This document shows positions 47,980-56,593 of a DNA stretch of 64,000 bases, piece after piece. Where the stretch lies: contig NZ_FORC01000004.1 of assembly GCF_900113905.1 (NCBI RefSeq), forward strand, positions 248,001 to 312,000. The letters are read 5' to 3'. Position 1 is the stretch's first letter; each line of letters opens with the position of its first letter. Below the pieces are notes generated by a model. The model saw nothing but the letters and a program-made list of their open reading frames with translations. It had not been told where the DNA came from and did no database searches. The stretch comes from Phytopseudomonas argentinensis (GTDB lineage: Bacteria; Pseudomonadota; Gammaproteobacteria; Pseudomonadales; Pseudomonadaceae). The translations under genes and the position numbers were made by a program.

Positions 47980-49314
47980 TCAGAACTCCATCCACACGAT
48001 GAACTGCATGTAGGTGTTGGTGCCCGGGCCACTCTGCAGCCCACCGGTTTCCCGCCATTTGTCAGGCTTGTAGAAACCCACCAGCGGCGAGAGGGTGATG
48101 TTGTCGGTCACCATCCAGTCCAGGAACAGATCGATCTCCTGCGCGCTGTAATCCTGCTCGTCGCGCCGCGACAGCTGGTGGAAGTTGAAATACATGGCAT
48201 TGAGGGTCAGTTTTTCCGTTGGCTGTACGGAAAACTGCACATCGTTGATGCGCATGTTCGAGGTGACCGAGCCCGCGTAGTTCACCCCCACTTCGCCCTG
48301 CAGGCGCTTGCGATAGCCGCCCTGGAACAGAAAGTCCCAGCCTTCGGAATAACGCGAGAAGCGGTAGCTCACCGCAGGCTTCCAGCGCACGTCGTTGAAG
48401 GTGTAACCGGCATCGAAGAACATCGCCCGTTGCGAGCCCGAGCGTTTTTCCTGGCGGGCCACCTCGAACGCGAAGTCGGCGTTCTCGATACCCGCGTCGC
48501 CCTGGCCACGGATGCTGTAGACATCCATGCCCTCGCGCTCCATGCGGTCACCGAAAGCGTAGTGCTCATCGACATGCAGACCGTGGATGTAGGTCGAGCC
48601 GATCGAGCCGAATGCCGTGGTGTAGTCGACGGTGGCGGCGGCGACTTCGGTCTTGGACTGCCCCGGGCTGTCGATCTTCAGCCACATCATGCTGCCATGC
48701 AGGCCTTCGGTGCCGCCCAGTTTGAGCACCGCCGAGCTGCCGAACGCCAGGCGCGGGCCCAGGTAGAACGCACCGCCGCGGTCGAAACGGCCGTCGGACA
48801 CGCCTTCGATGGGGTTGAAGGCGCGGCCGGGCGAGAAGCCGTCATCGGTGATCAGAAAGCCGTCCAGCGTGACGATCTGCCGGCCGAAGGAAAAATCCAC
48901 ACCATCGGTGCCCAGGGCCGGGAACATGTCGGCGGATTTCCAGCCCAGATAGGCATCCTCCAGCGAGGTTCTGCGTTCTTCGCCATTGGTAAGGCCGCCC
49001 GGATCGCCATCCCCGAACGATCCCGAACTGATCATGCTCAGGCCGCCGTATAGCGAGCCGGCTGCAATCTTGTCGGTGGCGCCGCTCAGGCCGTACTTGA
49101 TGAAACCTTCCTGCCAGTGCATTCGCCCCGGCTCACGCTCGGGATCCCCCAGGTAATTCTTGTTGGCGGTGTACCAGCCGACTCCCGCCCAAAGGTCGGC
49201 GTTCAGCACGGTAGCGCCGTCGTTCTCGTTGTACAGCTCATAGGCACGGGCCTGCAAGCCGACCGTACAGAGTGCGACCAGTGACAAGACCGGGGCATAG
49301 CTGTGGGTGCGCAT
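47980..49314 (-). CDS. outer-membrane beta-barrel protein (porin-like)
   Basis: Precursor of 444 aa with a signal peptide ending in LQARA before YELYNENDG. The body has alternating amphipathic strands rich in Y, W and F, a C-terminal Phe (IVWMEF) as required by the BAM machinery, and few charged helices. It may belong to the alginate-export-type barrel family by its YELYN start and strand pattern, but I am not sure. The start at 49314 follows AGGAGAG. Its promoter carries the shared 20-bp element, linking it to the divergent operon and the aminotransferase genes, so it probably admits their substrate. Confidence 0.78.
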   Translation of the reverse strand: MRTHSYAPVLSLVALCTVGLQARAYELYNENDGATVLNADLWAGVGWYTANKNYLGDPEREPGRMHWQEGFIKYGLSGATDKIAAGSLYGGLSMISSGSFGDGDPGGLTNGEERRTSLEDAYLGWKSADMFPALGTDGVDFSFGRQIVTLDGFLITDDGFSPGRAFNPIEGVSDGRFDRGGAFYLGPRLAFGSSAVLKLGGTEGLHGSMMWLKIDSPGQSKTEVAAATVDYTTAFGSIGSTYIHGLHVDEHYAFGDRMEREGMDVYSIRGQGDAGIENADFAFEVARQEKRSGSQRAMFFDAGYTFNDVRWKPAVSYRFSRYSEGWDFLFQGGYRKRLQGEVGVNYAGSVTSNMRINDVQFSVQPTEKLTLNAMYFNFHQLSRRDEQDYSAQEIDLFLDWMVTDNITLSPLVGFYKPDKWRETGGLQSGPGTNTYMQFIVWMEF

Positions 49315-49377
49315 GACGTCTCTCCTGTTGTTGTTATTGATGAGGCGAGCCGCGAGTGTTTTCCCCTGAACCCCGGC

Positions 49378-49397
49378 AGCGGTATCCCAAATCAGCA
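49378..49397 (-). promoter_or_regulatory. shared 20-bp element, copy 2 (outer-membrane protein promoter)
   Basis: Minus strand TGCTGATTTGGGATACCGCT, 16 of 20 identical to copy 1. It ends 63 bp before the start codon of the outer-membrane gene and points the same way relative to it. A related TCGCCTCATCAATAAC block lies further downstream (49348-49333), at a 49-bp offset instead of 42. Confidence 0.68.
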
Positions 49398-49476
49398 ACG
49401 AACGACGCCGCACTCACGGGTGTTTCTTTATTGCTTGGCTACCTGCGCCAAAAAACAGCATCCCCCGGTCATTCAC

Positions 49477-49496
49477 TGCCATTTTGGGATAAGGGC
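49477..49496 (+). promoter_or_regulatory. shared 20-bp element, copy 3 (DUF6152 operon promoter)
   Basis: TGCCATTTTGGGATAAGGGC, 17 of 20 identical to copy 1. It ends 61 bp before the DUF6152 start codon. TATGCT at 49514-49519 is a likely -10, 17 bp past the element, and TCGGCCTCATAAGAAC follows at 49519-49534. No good -35 hexamer is present, consistent with an activator-dependent promoter. Confidence 0.7.
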
Positions 49497-49557
49497 CGAC
49501 AGGTGCACGGCCCTATGCTCGGCCTCATAAGAACAAATAAGAACCGAGGTACCTGTC

Positions 49558-49950
49558 ATGACGCTCATGTCGTTCCCCCCGCTTTTCCGTCAGCGACGCT
49601 GGCTGCTCGCAGCCCTCGTCACCTGCGCACTCCCCGGTGTGGTCAGCGCCCACCACTCATTCGCCATTTTCGATCAGACCAAGACGGTCACCATCAAGGG
49701 CGTGGTTTCGCGTTTCGCCTGGACCAACCCCCACGTCGCCATCTACGTCGACGCCCCCGGCCCACCCGAGCAGCAATTCAAGATCGAGACCGGCAGCGTC
49801 AACGCGCTCAAACGCACGGGCTGGAAAGCCAATGTGATCAAGGCGGGCGACGAGGCCGAGGTGACCTTCAAGCCGCTGAAGAACGGCGAGCCTGGTGGCC
49901 TGCTGGTCGAGATCAAGATTGGCGACACGGTGCTCACCGGTGGCGGCTGA
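49558..49950 (+). CDS. secreted DUF6152 family protein
   Basis: Small periplasmic or secreted protein of 130 aa. The signal peptide ends PGVVSA (residue 31), leaving His32-His33 (HHSFAIFD) as the mature N-terminus, the hallmark of DUF6152. Later family features are KGVVSRFAWTNPHVAIYVDA and GWKANVIKAGDEAEVTFKPL, a small beta-barrel pattern. Function is not established; the N-terminal His and conserved NPH could bind metal. First gene of a 12-gene operon, with the shared promoter element upstream. Confidence 0.82.
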   Translation: MTLMSFPPLFRQRRWLLAALVTCALPGVVSAHHSFAIFDQTKTVTIKGVVSRFAWTNPHVAIYVDAPGPPEQQFKIETGSVNALKRTGWKANVIKAGDEAEVTFKPLKNGEPGGLLVEIKIGDTVLTGGG

Positions 49951-50007
49951 CCGCTGCTGCCGCGCTGCAACCCGACCGCACTGAATCCCCAGGCTGGAGA
50001 CACCTGC

Positions 50008-50763
50008 ATGAAACCGACACGACACCTGACCCCGGTAGCGTTGCTGCTGGGCGCCCTTTGCCTGGCCCTGGCCGCCACCAGCGGCGCAGCCGAAATCGCC
50101 GCGCGAAAGCCGAACATCAGCGGCACCTGGGAACGCACCCCGGATGACTGGTTTGGCGAAGACCCGGATGACCCGGTACTGCCAGGTGGGCCGATACCGC
50201 TCAAGGAGCCGTACGCCAGCCAGTACAGCGAGCTGAAGAAAAAGCAGGCCGAGGCCAACGAGGCCGGCACGCCACTGGCCACCACCAGTGCCAAGTGCTT
50301 GCCGGAGGGCATGCCGACGCTGATGGCGGCGCTGTTTCCGATCCAGATCATTTATGACGACAACAACGTGATCGTGCTCGGCGAATACCTGCAGCAGGTG
50401 CGCCGCATCATCCTCAACGAAGCGCTGCCGCCGCTGGACGAACTCGACCCGGTCTATCAGGGCCACTCACGTGGGCGCTGGCAAGGCGACACCCTGGTGG
50501 TGGAAACCCGCGCCATTCGCACCGACGTGACCTTCTACGACGTGCCCCACAGCGAAGGCGTGAAGATCACCGAGCGCATCCGCCTGACGGCACCTGATCA
50601 CCTGCAGAACCGCGTGACCATCGAAGATCCGCAGATCCTCACCAAACCCTATGAATTCACCTTCGAATACAAGCGCTCGGACTACCGCATCGAGGAATAC
50701 GTCTGCGAGAACAACCAGATAGTCATCGACAGCGAAGGCAAGGCCACCCTTAAAACGGACTGA
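50008..50763 (+). CDS. secreted protein of unknown function, DUF6152-associated family
   Basis: Precursor of 251 aa with a signal peptide ending SGAA before EIAARKP. It belongs to a family often found next to DUF6152 genes, with NISGTWERTPDD at the start, KCLPEGMPTLMAALFPIQIIYDDN near 95-117, GHSRGRWQGDTLVVETRAIRTD near 152-172 and ITERIRLTAPDHL near 190. Probably a beta-rich periplasmic protein. No enzyme activity can be assigned. It follows DUF6152 by 57 bp, with CTGGAGA before the ATG. Confidence 0.75.
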   Translation: MKPTRHLTPVALLLGALCLALAATSGAAEIAARKPNISGTWERTPDDWFGEDPDDPVLPGGPIPLKEPYASQYSELKKKQAEANEAGTPLATTSAKCLPEGMPTLMAALFPIQIIYDDNNVIVLGEYLQQVRRIILNEALPPLDELDPVYQGHSRGRWQGDTLVVETRAIRTDVTFYDVPHSEGVKITERIRLTAPDHLQNRVTIEDPQILTKPYEFTFEYKRSDYRIEEYVCENNQIVIDSEGKATLKTD

Positions 50764-50801
50764 GTGACACCCACTGTCGACCATCATCAGGAGAGGATCG
50801 G

Positions 50802-52310
50802 ATGCAACGCCCAATAACAATCAGCATCCTGCACGCCGCCATGCATGGCGCACTGTTGACGCTGGCCCTGGCTCCCACCGCCTTCGCCGAGGTGCCACGC
50901 CTGCCCACCGCCGTGGCGGTGCCGGACTCCGGCAAGCCGCCGCTGTCGTCGGCGACCTATCGGGGTACCGAGTACGCCGACCTCAAGGGCAGCGGCTACC
51001 TCGAGCAGGAGTTCTACCTGCAAGGCGTTGCGCCGGCGATCACCGCGGCCGGGCAAACCCTGCTCGAAGCGCCCTATACCACCCGCATGCTGGTGCGCAA
51101 ACCTGCCGACCCGGCGCGTTTCAACGGTACGGTGATCATCGAGCCGTTCAGCTGGTTTGGCGAGCGCGCCGCGGGCTGGATTCTCACTCGCGACTACCTG
51201 CTGCGTCATGGTTATGCCTACGTCGGCTACACGCTGAACATCAACAAGCCTGAGGTGGATCCCAAGTTCATCGCCGCTGACCCGGCCGTCGAAGCGGATG
51301 GCATTGCCCAGTACGGCAAGATCGTCAACTTCGACTTCATGCGCCGTTTCGACTACGCCCGTTACGCGCCTCTGGGCAGCTACTACGATGCCAGACGCTT
51401 CACCCGCGGCGACGCGCCGGATCCCTTCGTGCCGCAATCCCAGGGCATCGGTGCGCAACTGGCGCTGCTGCTCAAGAGCGCGACGCCGGGCGGCCCGCTG
51501 GCCGGGCTGGACGTCAAGCGGGTGTACGTCAACAGCTGGGCGGTGACCGCCCAGGTGTGGATGGACTACCTCGACCAGGGCCGCCACCAGCAGTGGCGCA
51601 TGCCCGACGGCAAACCGCTGATCGATGCCTACATGACCGGCCGCATGGCCTATGGCGAAGTCGGCGGCGATGTCATCCGCGTGCCGCGCAGGATGCCGGG
51701 CGACGCGCCCTTCGTAACCGTCTACAGCCAGTCCGAGCTGATGCACGACGTACTCGAAGGCATCGCGCTGCCCGCCGATACCGACACCCCCAAGCTTCGC
51801 TACTACGAAGTGATCGGCATGCCACACCTGCGCCTGGCCGACCTCGGTACCCAGCACAGCGAGCGCCTCGCCGCCGATGTCGGCAAGGGCAATGACCCGC
51901 GCTGCCAGACGCTCTACGACGAGCCTGCCGAGCTGGTCATCGCGGCGCTGCTCGACGGCATGGACCGCTGGGTACGTGACGGCACGCCCATGCCCAAGGC
52001 CCCGCGCGTGCCGCGCCAGGGCAACAGCGCGGTGCGCGACGCCGCTACCGGCAACCTGCTGGGCGGTGTGCGCCCGCCGTGGATCCAGGCGCCGAGCGCC
52101 ACCTACCTCACCGATCAGGAAACCGCCTGCGGGCTGATCTACGACACCAAGGTGGCCTACTCGCGGGACGAGTTGCGCAGGCGTTACGGCAGCTACGCGC
52201 AGTACCAGAAGGCCTTCGAGGACGCCAAGGCCCGCTCGGTGCGCGAAGGCTATCTGCTGCCCGAGGACGCCAAGGGCCTGCACCCCATCGCCAAACCCCA
52301 AGACTTCTAA
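50802..52310 (+). CDS. secreted alpha/beta-hydrolase-domain protein
   Basis: Precursor of 502 aa with signal peptide ending PTAFA before EVPRLP. The pattern (YTTRMLVRKPADPARFNGTVIIEPFSWFGERAAGW near 87-121, GIGAQLALLLKS near 211) fits the large 'alpha/beta hydrolase domain-containing' family (Abhydrolase_10-like). The expected nucleophile strand, however, reads KRVYVNSWAVTAQVW (near 227-241) instead of a G-x-S-x-G elbow, so catalysis is uncertain. A strong AGGAGAGGA precedes the ATG. Substrate unknown; probably acts in the periplasm. Confidence 0.72.
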   Translation: MQRPITISILHAAMHGALLTLALAPTAFAEVPRLPTAVAVPDSGKPPLSSATYRGTEYADLKGSGYLEQEFYLQGVAPAITAAGQTLLEAPYTTRMLVRKPADPARFNGTVIIEPFSWFGERAAGWILTRDYLLRHGYAYVGYTLNINKPEVDPKFIAADPAVEADGIAQYGKIVNFDFMRRFDYARYAPLGSYYDARRFTRGDAPDPFVPQSQGIGAQLALLLKSATPGGPLAGLDVKRVYVNSWAVTAQVWMDYLDQGRHQQWRMPDGKPLIDAYMTGRMAYGEVGGDVIRVPRRMPGDAPFVTVYSQSELMHDVLEGIALPADTDTPKLRYYEVIGMPHLRLADLGTQHSERLAADVGKGNDPRCQTLYDEPAELVIAALLDGMDRWVRDGTPMPKAPRVPRQGNSAVRDAATGNLLGGVRPPWIQAPSATYLTDQETACGLIYDTKVAYSRDELRRRYGSYAQYQKAFEDAKARSVREGYLLPEDAKGLHPIAKPQDF

Positions 52311-52331
52311 CCCGTTTCAGGGAGACAACCG

Positions 52332-52820
52332 ATGTCAGCGGAATTCATTGCCTGGCTCTACGCGTCAGCGCTGAGCACCACCATCCGGGACATGCTCTGG
52401 GTGGTGCCCACCGTGCAGAGCGTACACATCATCGCCATCGCCGCGCTCTTTGGTTCCGCGGTGATTTCCGACCTGCGCCTGGCCGGCGTGCTGGCCGTCG
52501 ATCGCCCGACTCGCGAGGTGATAGGCCGTTACTACCCGTGGATGCGCAACGCGCTGCTGGTACTGCTGGCCACCGGCCTGGTCATGATCATCGGCGAGCC
52601 GGACCGGGTACTCGTCAACTCGACCTTCTGGCTGAAGATGGCCCTGGTGATCGGTGCCTTCGCGGTGACCTGGAGCATCCGCCGACCGCTGCTCAAACCG
52701 GCTGTCGGCGGGCCGCAAAGCGATGCCAGTCATCCCGGCATCAAGCTGCTGGCCTGGCTGTCGATCGCGCTGTGGTGCGTGGTGATCTTCTGCGGTCGCT
52801 GGATCGCCTACTCGATCTAA
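52332..52820 (+). CDS. DUF6644 family membrane protein (copy 1)
   Basis: Inner-membrane protein of 162 aa with four hydrophobic segments. QSVHIIAIAALFGSAVISDLRLAGVL (near 29-54) is the DUF6644 core, with a conserved His in helix 1; GRWIAYSI closes the last helix. The conserved His and helix pattern resemble small heme- or metal-binding membrane proteins, but function is unknown. 21 bp after the hydrolase gene and 28 bp before its paralogue. Confidence 0.78.
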   Translation: MSAEFIAWLYASALSTTIRDMLWVVPTVQSVHIIAIAALFGSAVISDLRLAGVLAVDRPTREVIGRYYPWMRNALLVLLATGLVMIIGEPDRVLVNSTFWLKMALVIGAFAVTWSIRRPLLKPAVGGPQSDASHPGIKLLAWLSIALWCVVIFCGRWIAYSI

Positions 52821-52848
52821 TTCATTCCAACGCTCTCAGGTAGCCGTC

Positions 52849-53337
52849 ATGGATATCCAATCACTGCTGCAAACCCTGCAGGACACCACCCTCGCCACGC
52901 TGATCCGCGAGTCCGATTCGGGCTTTCCAGCCCTGGAGTCGCTGCACGTCATCGGCATCGCCCTGGTGCTGGGCAGCATTGTCGTGGTCGACCTGCGCCT
53001 GCTCGGCATCGCCGCTCACCGCCCTGGCGCGCTGCGGCTGATCAAGGAACTGCTGCCCTTTACCTGGGTGGCCTTCGTGACGTGCGTGGTGACCGGCGTG
53101 CTGATGTTCATGGCCAACGCCACCACCTACGCGCAAAACCCCATGTTTCTGGGCAAGATGGGCCTGCTGGCCCTGGCGGGCCTCAACATGGCGATCTTCC
53201 ACCTGGGTGCCTTTCGCCGCATCCACGAGTGGGACACCAACCTGCCACCGCCGACCCAGGCGCGCATCGCCGGCTTCAGTTCGCTGGCGCTGTGGATTGG
53301 GGTGATCTTTCTCGGCCGCTGGATCGCGTTCGTCTGA
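52849..53337 (+). CDS. DUF6644 family membrane protein (copy 2)
   Basis: Paralogue of the previous gene, also 162 aa with four hydrophobic segments. ESLHVIGIALVLGSIVVVDLRLLGIA (near 28-53) and the terminal GVIFLGRWIAFV align with it, keeping the helix-1 His and the DLRL motif. A tandem pair suggests the two form a heterodimer. Its TGA stop shares one base with the next ATG (TGATG). Confidence 0.78.
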   Translation: MDIQSLLQTLQDTTLATLIRESDSGFPALESLHVIGIALVLGSIVVVDLRLLGIAAHRPGALRLIKELLPFTWVAFVTCVVTGVLMFMANATTYAQNPMFLGKMGLLALAGLNMAIFHLGAFRRIHEWDTNLPPPTQARIAGFSSLALWIGVIFLGRWIAFV

Positions 53338-54068
53338 TGGCCAGCCAGGCGCTGCACGACCTCGATGCCGACCTGAGCGCTGGCAAGCCCGGCAAGGTGG
53401 TGAGGCCGGCCTCCGGGCGCTGGGAATCAGTCGCCATGCTGCTGTTGACCCTGAGCGTGATCGCTTGCCTGGCGGGCTACCTGCTGCTGCGCCCGCAGCA
53501 GGTCGGCCCGCCCGCGGCATTGAGCTGGCAGGTGCGCTCGTTCGACGGCTTGAATGCGGTCGACCAGGCCATTCACAGCGCCTTGCTGCCGGCTGGCGAG
53601 GAAATCATCTGGAACAACAACGACACCGGCGGCTGGATCACCCTGGAGCACGCCCAGAAGATCGTTCTGCCGCCCTTCTACCGTGACGCGTTCTGGAAGA
53701 ACAACGGTGAAGTGCACTGGCAGCTGATTCTGCCCGGCAGCCACCAGGCCCATGCGCGCAGCGGTGATGCAGCTGCGCCGGCGCCTAGCCCCAGCGAGGT
53801 TTCCCAGGCCACCCAGGGCCAGGGCGCCGCCGTGTACTACGGCTCGGGCGGTCGCCTGCCAGGCCAGAGCGCCTACCTGCTGGTCATCGGCCATGCCCAC
53901 GCCGGGGTGATGTGGGCCAACCAGGCGACCATCTGGGTGCACCGCGACCCGAATGCGCCCTACCCCGGCATCGTCAAGCCCGAATCGCTGGTGGGCAAAG
54001 GCTGGCGCCAGGTCATCGCCTACGACGGCAACAGTGAAATCGAACGTGTGAAAGGAACCCAGCCATGA
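53337..54068 (+). CDS. DUF6162-like membrane-anchored protein
   Basis: 243-aa protein with one N-terminal membrane helix (near residues 32-52, AMLLLTLSVIACLAGYLLL) and a large periplasmic part containing WITLEHAQKIVLPPFYRDAFWKNNGEVHW, ending in VKPESLVGKGWRQVIAYDGNSE. I associate this layout with DUF6162 proteins encoded beside metal ABC transporters. Several His and Trp residues in the periplasmic part could bind metal. The start ATG overlaps the preceding stop by one base, and the stop overlaps the next start (ATGA). Confidence 0.65.
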   Translation: MASQALHDLDADLSAGKPGKVVRPASGRWESVAMLLLTLSVIACLAGYLLLRPQQVGPPAALSWQVRSFDGLNAVDQAIHSALLPAGEEIIWNNNDTGGWITLEHAQKIVLPPFYRDAFWKNNGEVHWQLILPGSHQAHARSGDAAAPAPSPSEVSQATQGQGAAVYYGSGGRLPGQSAYLLVIGHAHAGVMWANQATIWVHRDPNAPYPGIVKPESLVGKGWRQVIAYDGNSEIERVKGTQP

Positions 54069-54997
54069 CTGTTTCAGCAACACATAGGCCGCGGCTGCGC
54101 AGCTATCTCGCCCTGCTGGTACTGATTCCCGCACTGGTCCTGGCCGGCCACGCGCAGGCGGCCGCGAAGAAACTCAAGATCGGTGTGACGCTGCACCCCT
54201 ACTACAGTTTCGTCGCCAATATCGTCGGCGACCGCGCCGAGGTGGTGGCGCTGATTCCGGGTGAAGCCAACCCGCACAACTATCAGCCGCAGCCTGCCGA
54301 TATCACCCGCGCGATGACCCTCGATGCCCTGGTGGTCAACGGCATCGGTCACGACGAGTGGGCCGGGGCCATCGTCAAGGCGGCCGGGCGCAGCGCGAAC
54401 CTGCCGATCATCCAGGCCAACGCCTCGGTCGCGCTGATTCCCATCGGCGGTGATCAGAGCGGCGCCAAGGTGGTCAACCCGCATACCTTCGTCTCCACCA
54501 CGGCGGCGATCCAGCAGGTCTTCGAAATCACCCGCCGCCTTGGCGAGCTGGACCCGGACAACGCCGCCACCTACCGGCGCAACGCCATGGCCTACGCCGG
54601 GCGTATCCGCGCGCTGCGTGCCCAGTTCATGAACCGCCTTGCCGGGCTGGACCTGTCCACATTTCGCTGCGCCACCACCCACGCAGGCTACGACTACCTG
54701 ATGCAGGAGTTCGGCCTGTTCGTCAGTGCGGTCATCGAGCCACGCCACGGCGTTGCGCCCACCGCACGGCAACTGGCCAACACCATCGAAGCCATCAAGA
54801 AGGCCAAGGTGCGGGTGCTGTTCGCCGAGAAGACCTTTTCCCTCGATCTGGCCAAGCCCATCGAGGCCGCCACCGGCGTGAAGGTGTTCGCCCTCTCCCA
54901 CATCACCGGCGGCACCTACAGCGCCGATGAGTTCGAAATGGCCATGGCCGAGAACCTCGAAACCCTCGCCGAAGCCGTCGAGTACACCCAGCAATGA
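54065..54997 (+). CDS. metal ABC transporter substrate-binding protein, ZnuA-like
   Basis: Cluster A-I metal-binding periplasmic protein of 310 aa. Signal peptide ends AGHAQAA. The three expected His ligands are in NPHNYQPQP (near 77-85), NPHTFVSTT (near 139-147) and TTHAGYDYL (near 200-208); an acidic ligand may be in the C-terminal lobe. No long His-rich loop of ZnuA type is present. Likely metals are Zn, Mn, or Ni/Co given the NikM-like partner later in the operon. Confidence 0.87.
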   Translation: MTVSATHRPRLRSYLALLVLIPALVLAGHAQAAAKKLKIGVTLHPYYSFVANIVGDRAEVVALIPGEANPHNYQPQPADITRAMTLDALVVNGIGHDEWAGAIVKAAGRSANLPIIQANASVALIPIGGDQSGAKVVNPHTFVSTTAAIQQVFEITRRLGELDPDNAATYRRNAMAYAGRIRALRAQFMNRLAGLDLSTFRCATTHAGYDYLMQEFGLFVSAVIEPRHGVAPTARQLANTIEAIKKAKVRVLFAEKTFSLDLAKPIEAATGVKVFALSHITGGTYSADEFEMAMAENLETLAEAVEYTQQ

Positions 54998-55695
54998 GCA
55001 AGGAAAACAGCATGCGCGGCCCGGCCCTGGTGTTCGACAACGTATCCCTGAAGCTGGGCGGCACCCATGTACTGGACGCGGTGAGTTTCCAGGTCGGGGC
55101 CGGTGCGCTGCACTGCCTGGTCGGCCCCAATGGCGGCGGCAAGACCTCGCTGGTGCGGGCCCTGCTGGGGCAGATGCCGCATACGGGCAACATCCGCCTC
55201 GATGGCGAGCCCAGCCGCCCGGTGGGCTACGTGCCGCAACTGGCCGACTTCGACCGTAACGTACCGATGACCGTCTATGACGTGATGGCGTTGCTCGGCC
55301 AGCGCCGGCCAGCTTTCCTCGGTTCCAGCCGGGCGGCCAGGGCGGCCAATGCCGAAGCGCTGCAGCGCACCGGTGTGGCGGGCATGGGCCACAAGCCGTT
55401 TGGCAGCCTGTCTGGCGGCCAGCGCCAGCGCGTGTTGCTCGCCCAGGCCATCAGCCCGTTGCCGCGCCTGCTGATTCTCGATGAACCCACCGCTGGGATC
55501 GACAAGCCAGGGCTGCAACTGGTGGAGCGACTGGTGCAAGAGCTGCACGACAGTGGCGTGACCATCCTGTGGATCAACCACGACCTCGAGCAAGTACGGC
55601 GTATCGCCCAGTCGGTGACCGTTCTGAACCAGCGTGTGCTGTTCCACGGTGCCACGCAGAAACTGCCGATGAGCTGGAGTACCGCTGATGAATGA
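54994..55695 (+). CDS. metal ABC transporter ATP-binding protein, ZnuC-like
   Basis: ATPase of 233 aa. Walker A VGPNGGGKTSLVRALLG (near 43-59), signature [15 protein letters not shown] (near 138), Walker B LLILDEPTAGIDKPG, and switch His in WINHDLEQV. The annotated start overlaps the previous stop (ATGA), but AAGGA precedes a second in-frame ATG at 55012 (MRGPALVFDNVSLKL), which may be the real start. It overlaps the permease by 8 bp. Confidence 0.92.
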   Translation: MSKENSMRGPALVFDNVSLKLGGTHVLDAVSFQVGAGALHCLVGPNGGGKTSLVRALLGQMPHTGNIRLDGEPSRPVGYVPQLADFDRNVPMTVYDVMALLGQRRPAFLGSSRAARAANAEALQRTGVAGMGHKPFGSLSGGQRQRVLLAQAISPLPRLLILDEPTAGIDKPGLQLVERLVQELHDSGVTILWINHDLEQVRRIAQSVTVLNQRVLFHGATQKLPMSWSTADE

Positions 55696-56593
55696 TCTGT
55701 ACAGCTGGATACGCGACCACCTGCAGGCGCTGGCCGCCAGCCAGGTGCTGCCGCAGCCGTTCGAATACGAGTTCGTCATCAACGCCCTGCTCTGCGCCTT
55801 GCTGATCGGCCCGCTGCTCGGCGTACTGGGCTCGATGGTGATGATCAAGCGCATGGCGTTCTTCAGCCAGTCGGTCGGCAATGCGGCGATGACCGGCGTG
55901 GCCATCGGCGTGCTGGTCGGCGAGTCCTATACCTCGCCTTACCTGTCGATGTTCGGCTTCTGCCTGTTGTTCGCCCTCACGCTGAAGTACACCCAGCACC
56001 GCACCACGCTGCCCAACGACACGCTGATCGGCGTGTTCCTGTCCATTTCCCTGGCGGTCGGTGCCTCGCTGCTGCTGTTCGTCTCGGCGAAGATCAACAC
56101 CCACGTGATGGAGAGCGTGCTGTTCGGCTCCATTCTGGCGGTGGATCACACCGACATGAACGTGCTGCTGGGCGTCAGCGCCCTGTGCGCACTCATCGGC
56201 CTGCCACTGTACAACGCCATGCTGCTGGCCAGTCTCAACCCCAGCCTGGCCCATGCGCGTGGCGTGCCGGTGCGGGTCGTCGAATACCTGTTCGTGGTGC
56301 TGGTGACCCTGGTGACGGTGGCCTGCCTGAAGATCATCGGCGCGGTGCTGGTCGAGGCACTGCTGCTGATCCCGGCCGCAGCCGCACGCAACATCAGCCG
56401 CTCGTTGCCGGTGCTGGTCACCCTTGCCGCGCTGATCGCCACCTTCTCCTGCGTGGTCGGCATCCTGGTGCCCATGCAGTTCTACATACCGGTGCCTACC
56501 GGCGGCGCGATCGTGATCGCCGCCGCCCTGGTGTTCGTGCTGACCACCATCATCCGCACCAGTACCGCCCGCTTCAGGGGAGCCAGCGTATGA
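55688..56593 (+). CDS. metal ABC transporter permease, ZnuB-like
   Basis: Permease of 301 aa, ABC-3 family, with eight or nine hydrophobic segments. FEYEFVINALLCALLIGPLLGVLGSMVMIKRMAFFSQSVGNAAMTGVAIG (in translation, residues about 24-73) contains the conserved S-x-x-x-N-A-A pattern where ZnuB has SHA. The EAA-like AHARGVPVRVVEYLF is near 190. It replaces the conserved His (SHSALPG-type) with Asn, which may alter metal handling. Translationally coupled to its neighbours. Confidence 0.88.
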   Translation: MNDLYSWIRDHLQALAASQVLPQPFEYEFVINALLCALLIGPLLGVLGSMVMIKRMAFFSQSVGNAAMTGVAIGVLVGESYTSPYLSMFGFCLLFALTLKYTQHRTTLPNDTLIGVFLSISLAVGASLLLFVSAKINTHVMESVLFGSILAVDHTDMNVLLGVSALCALIGLPLYNAMLLASLNPSLAHARGVPVRVVEYLFVVLVTLVTVACLKIIGAVLVEALLLIPAAAARNISRSLPVLVTLAALIATFSCVVGILVPMQFYIPVPTGGAIVIAAALVFVLTTIIRTSTARFRGASV

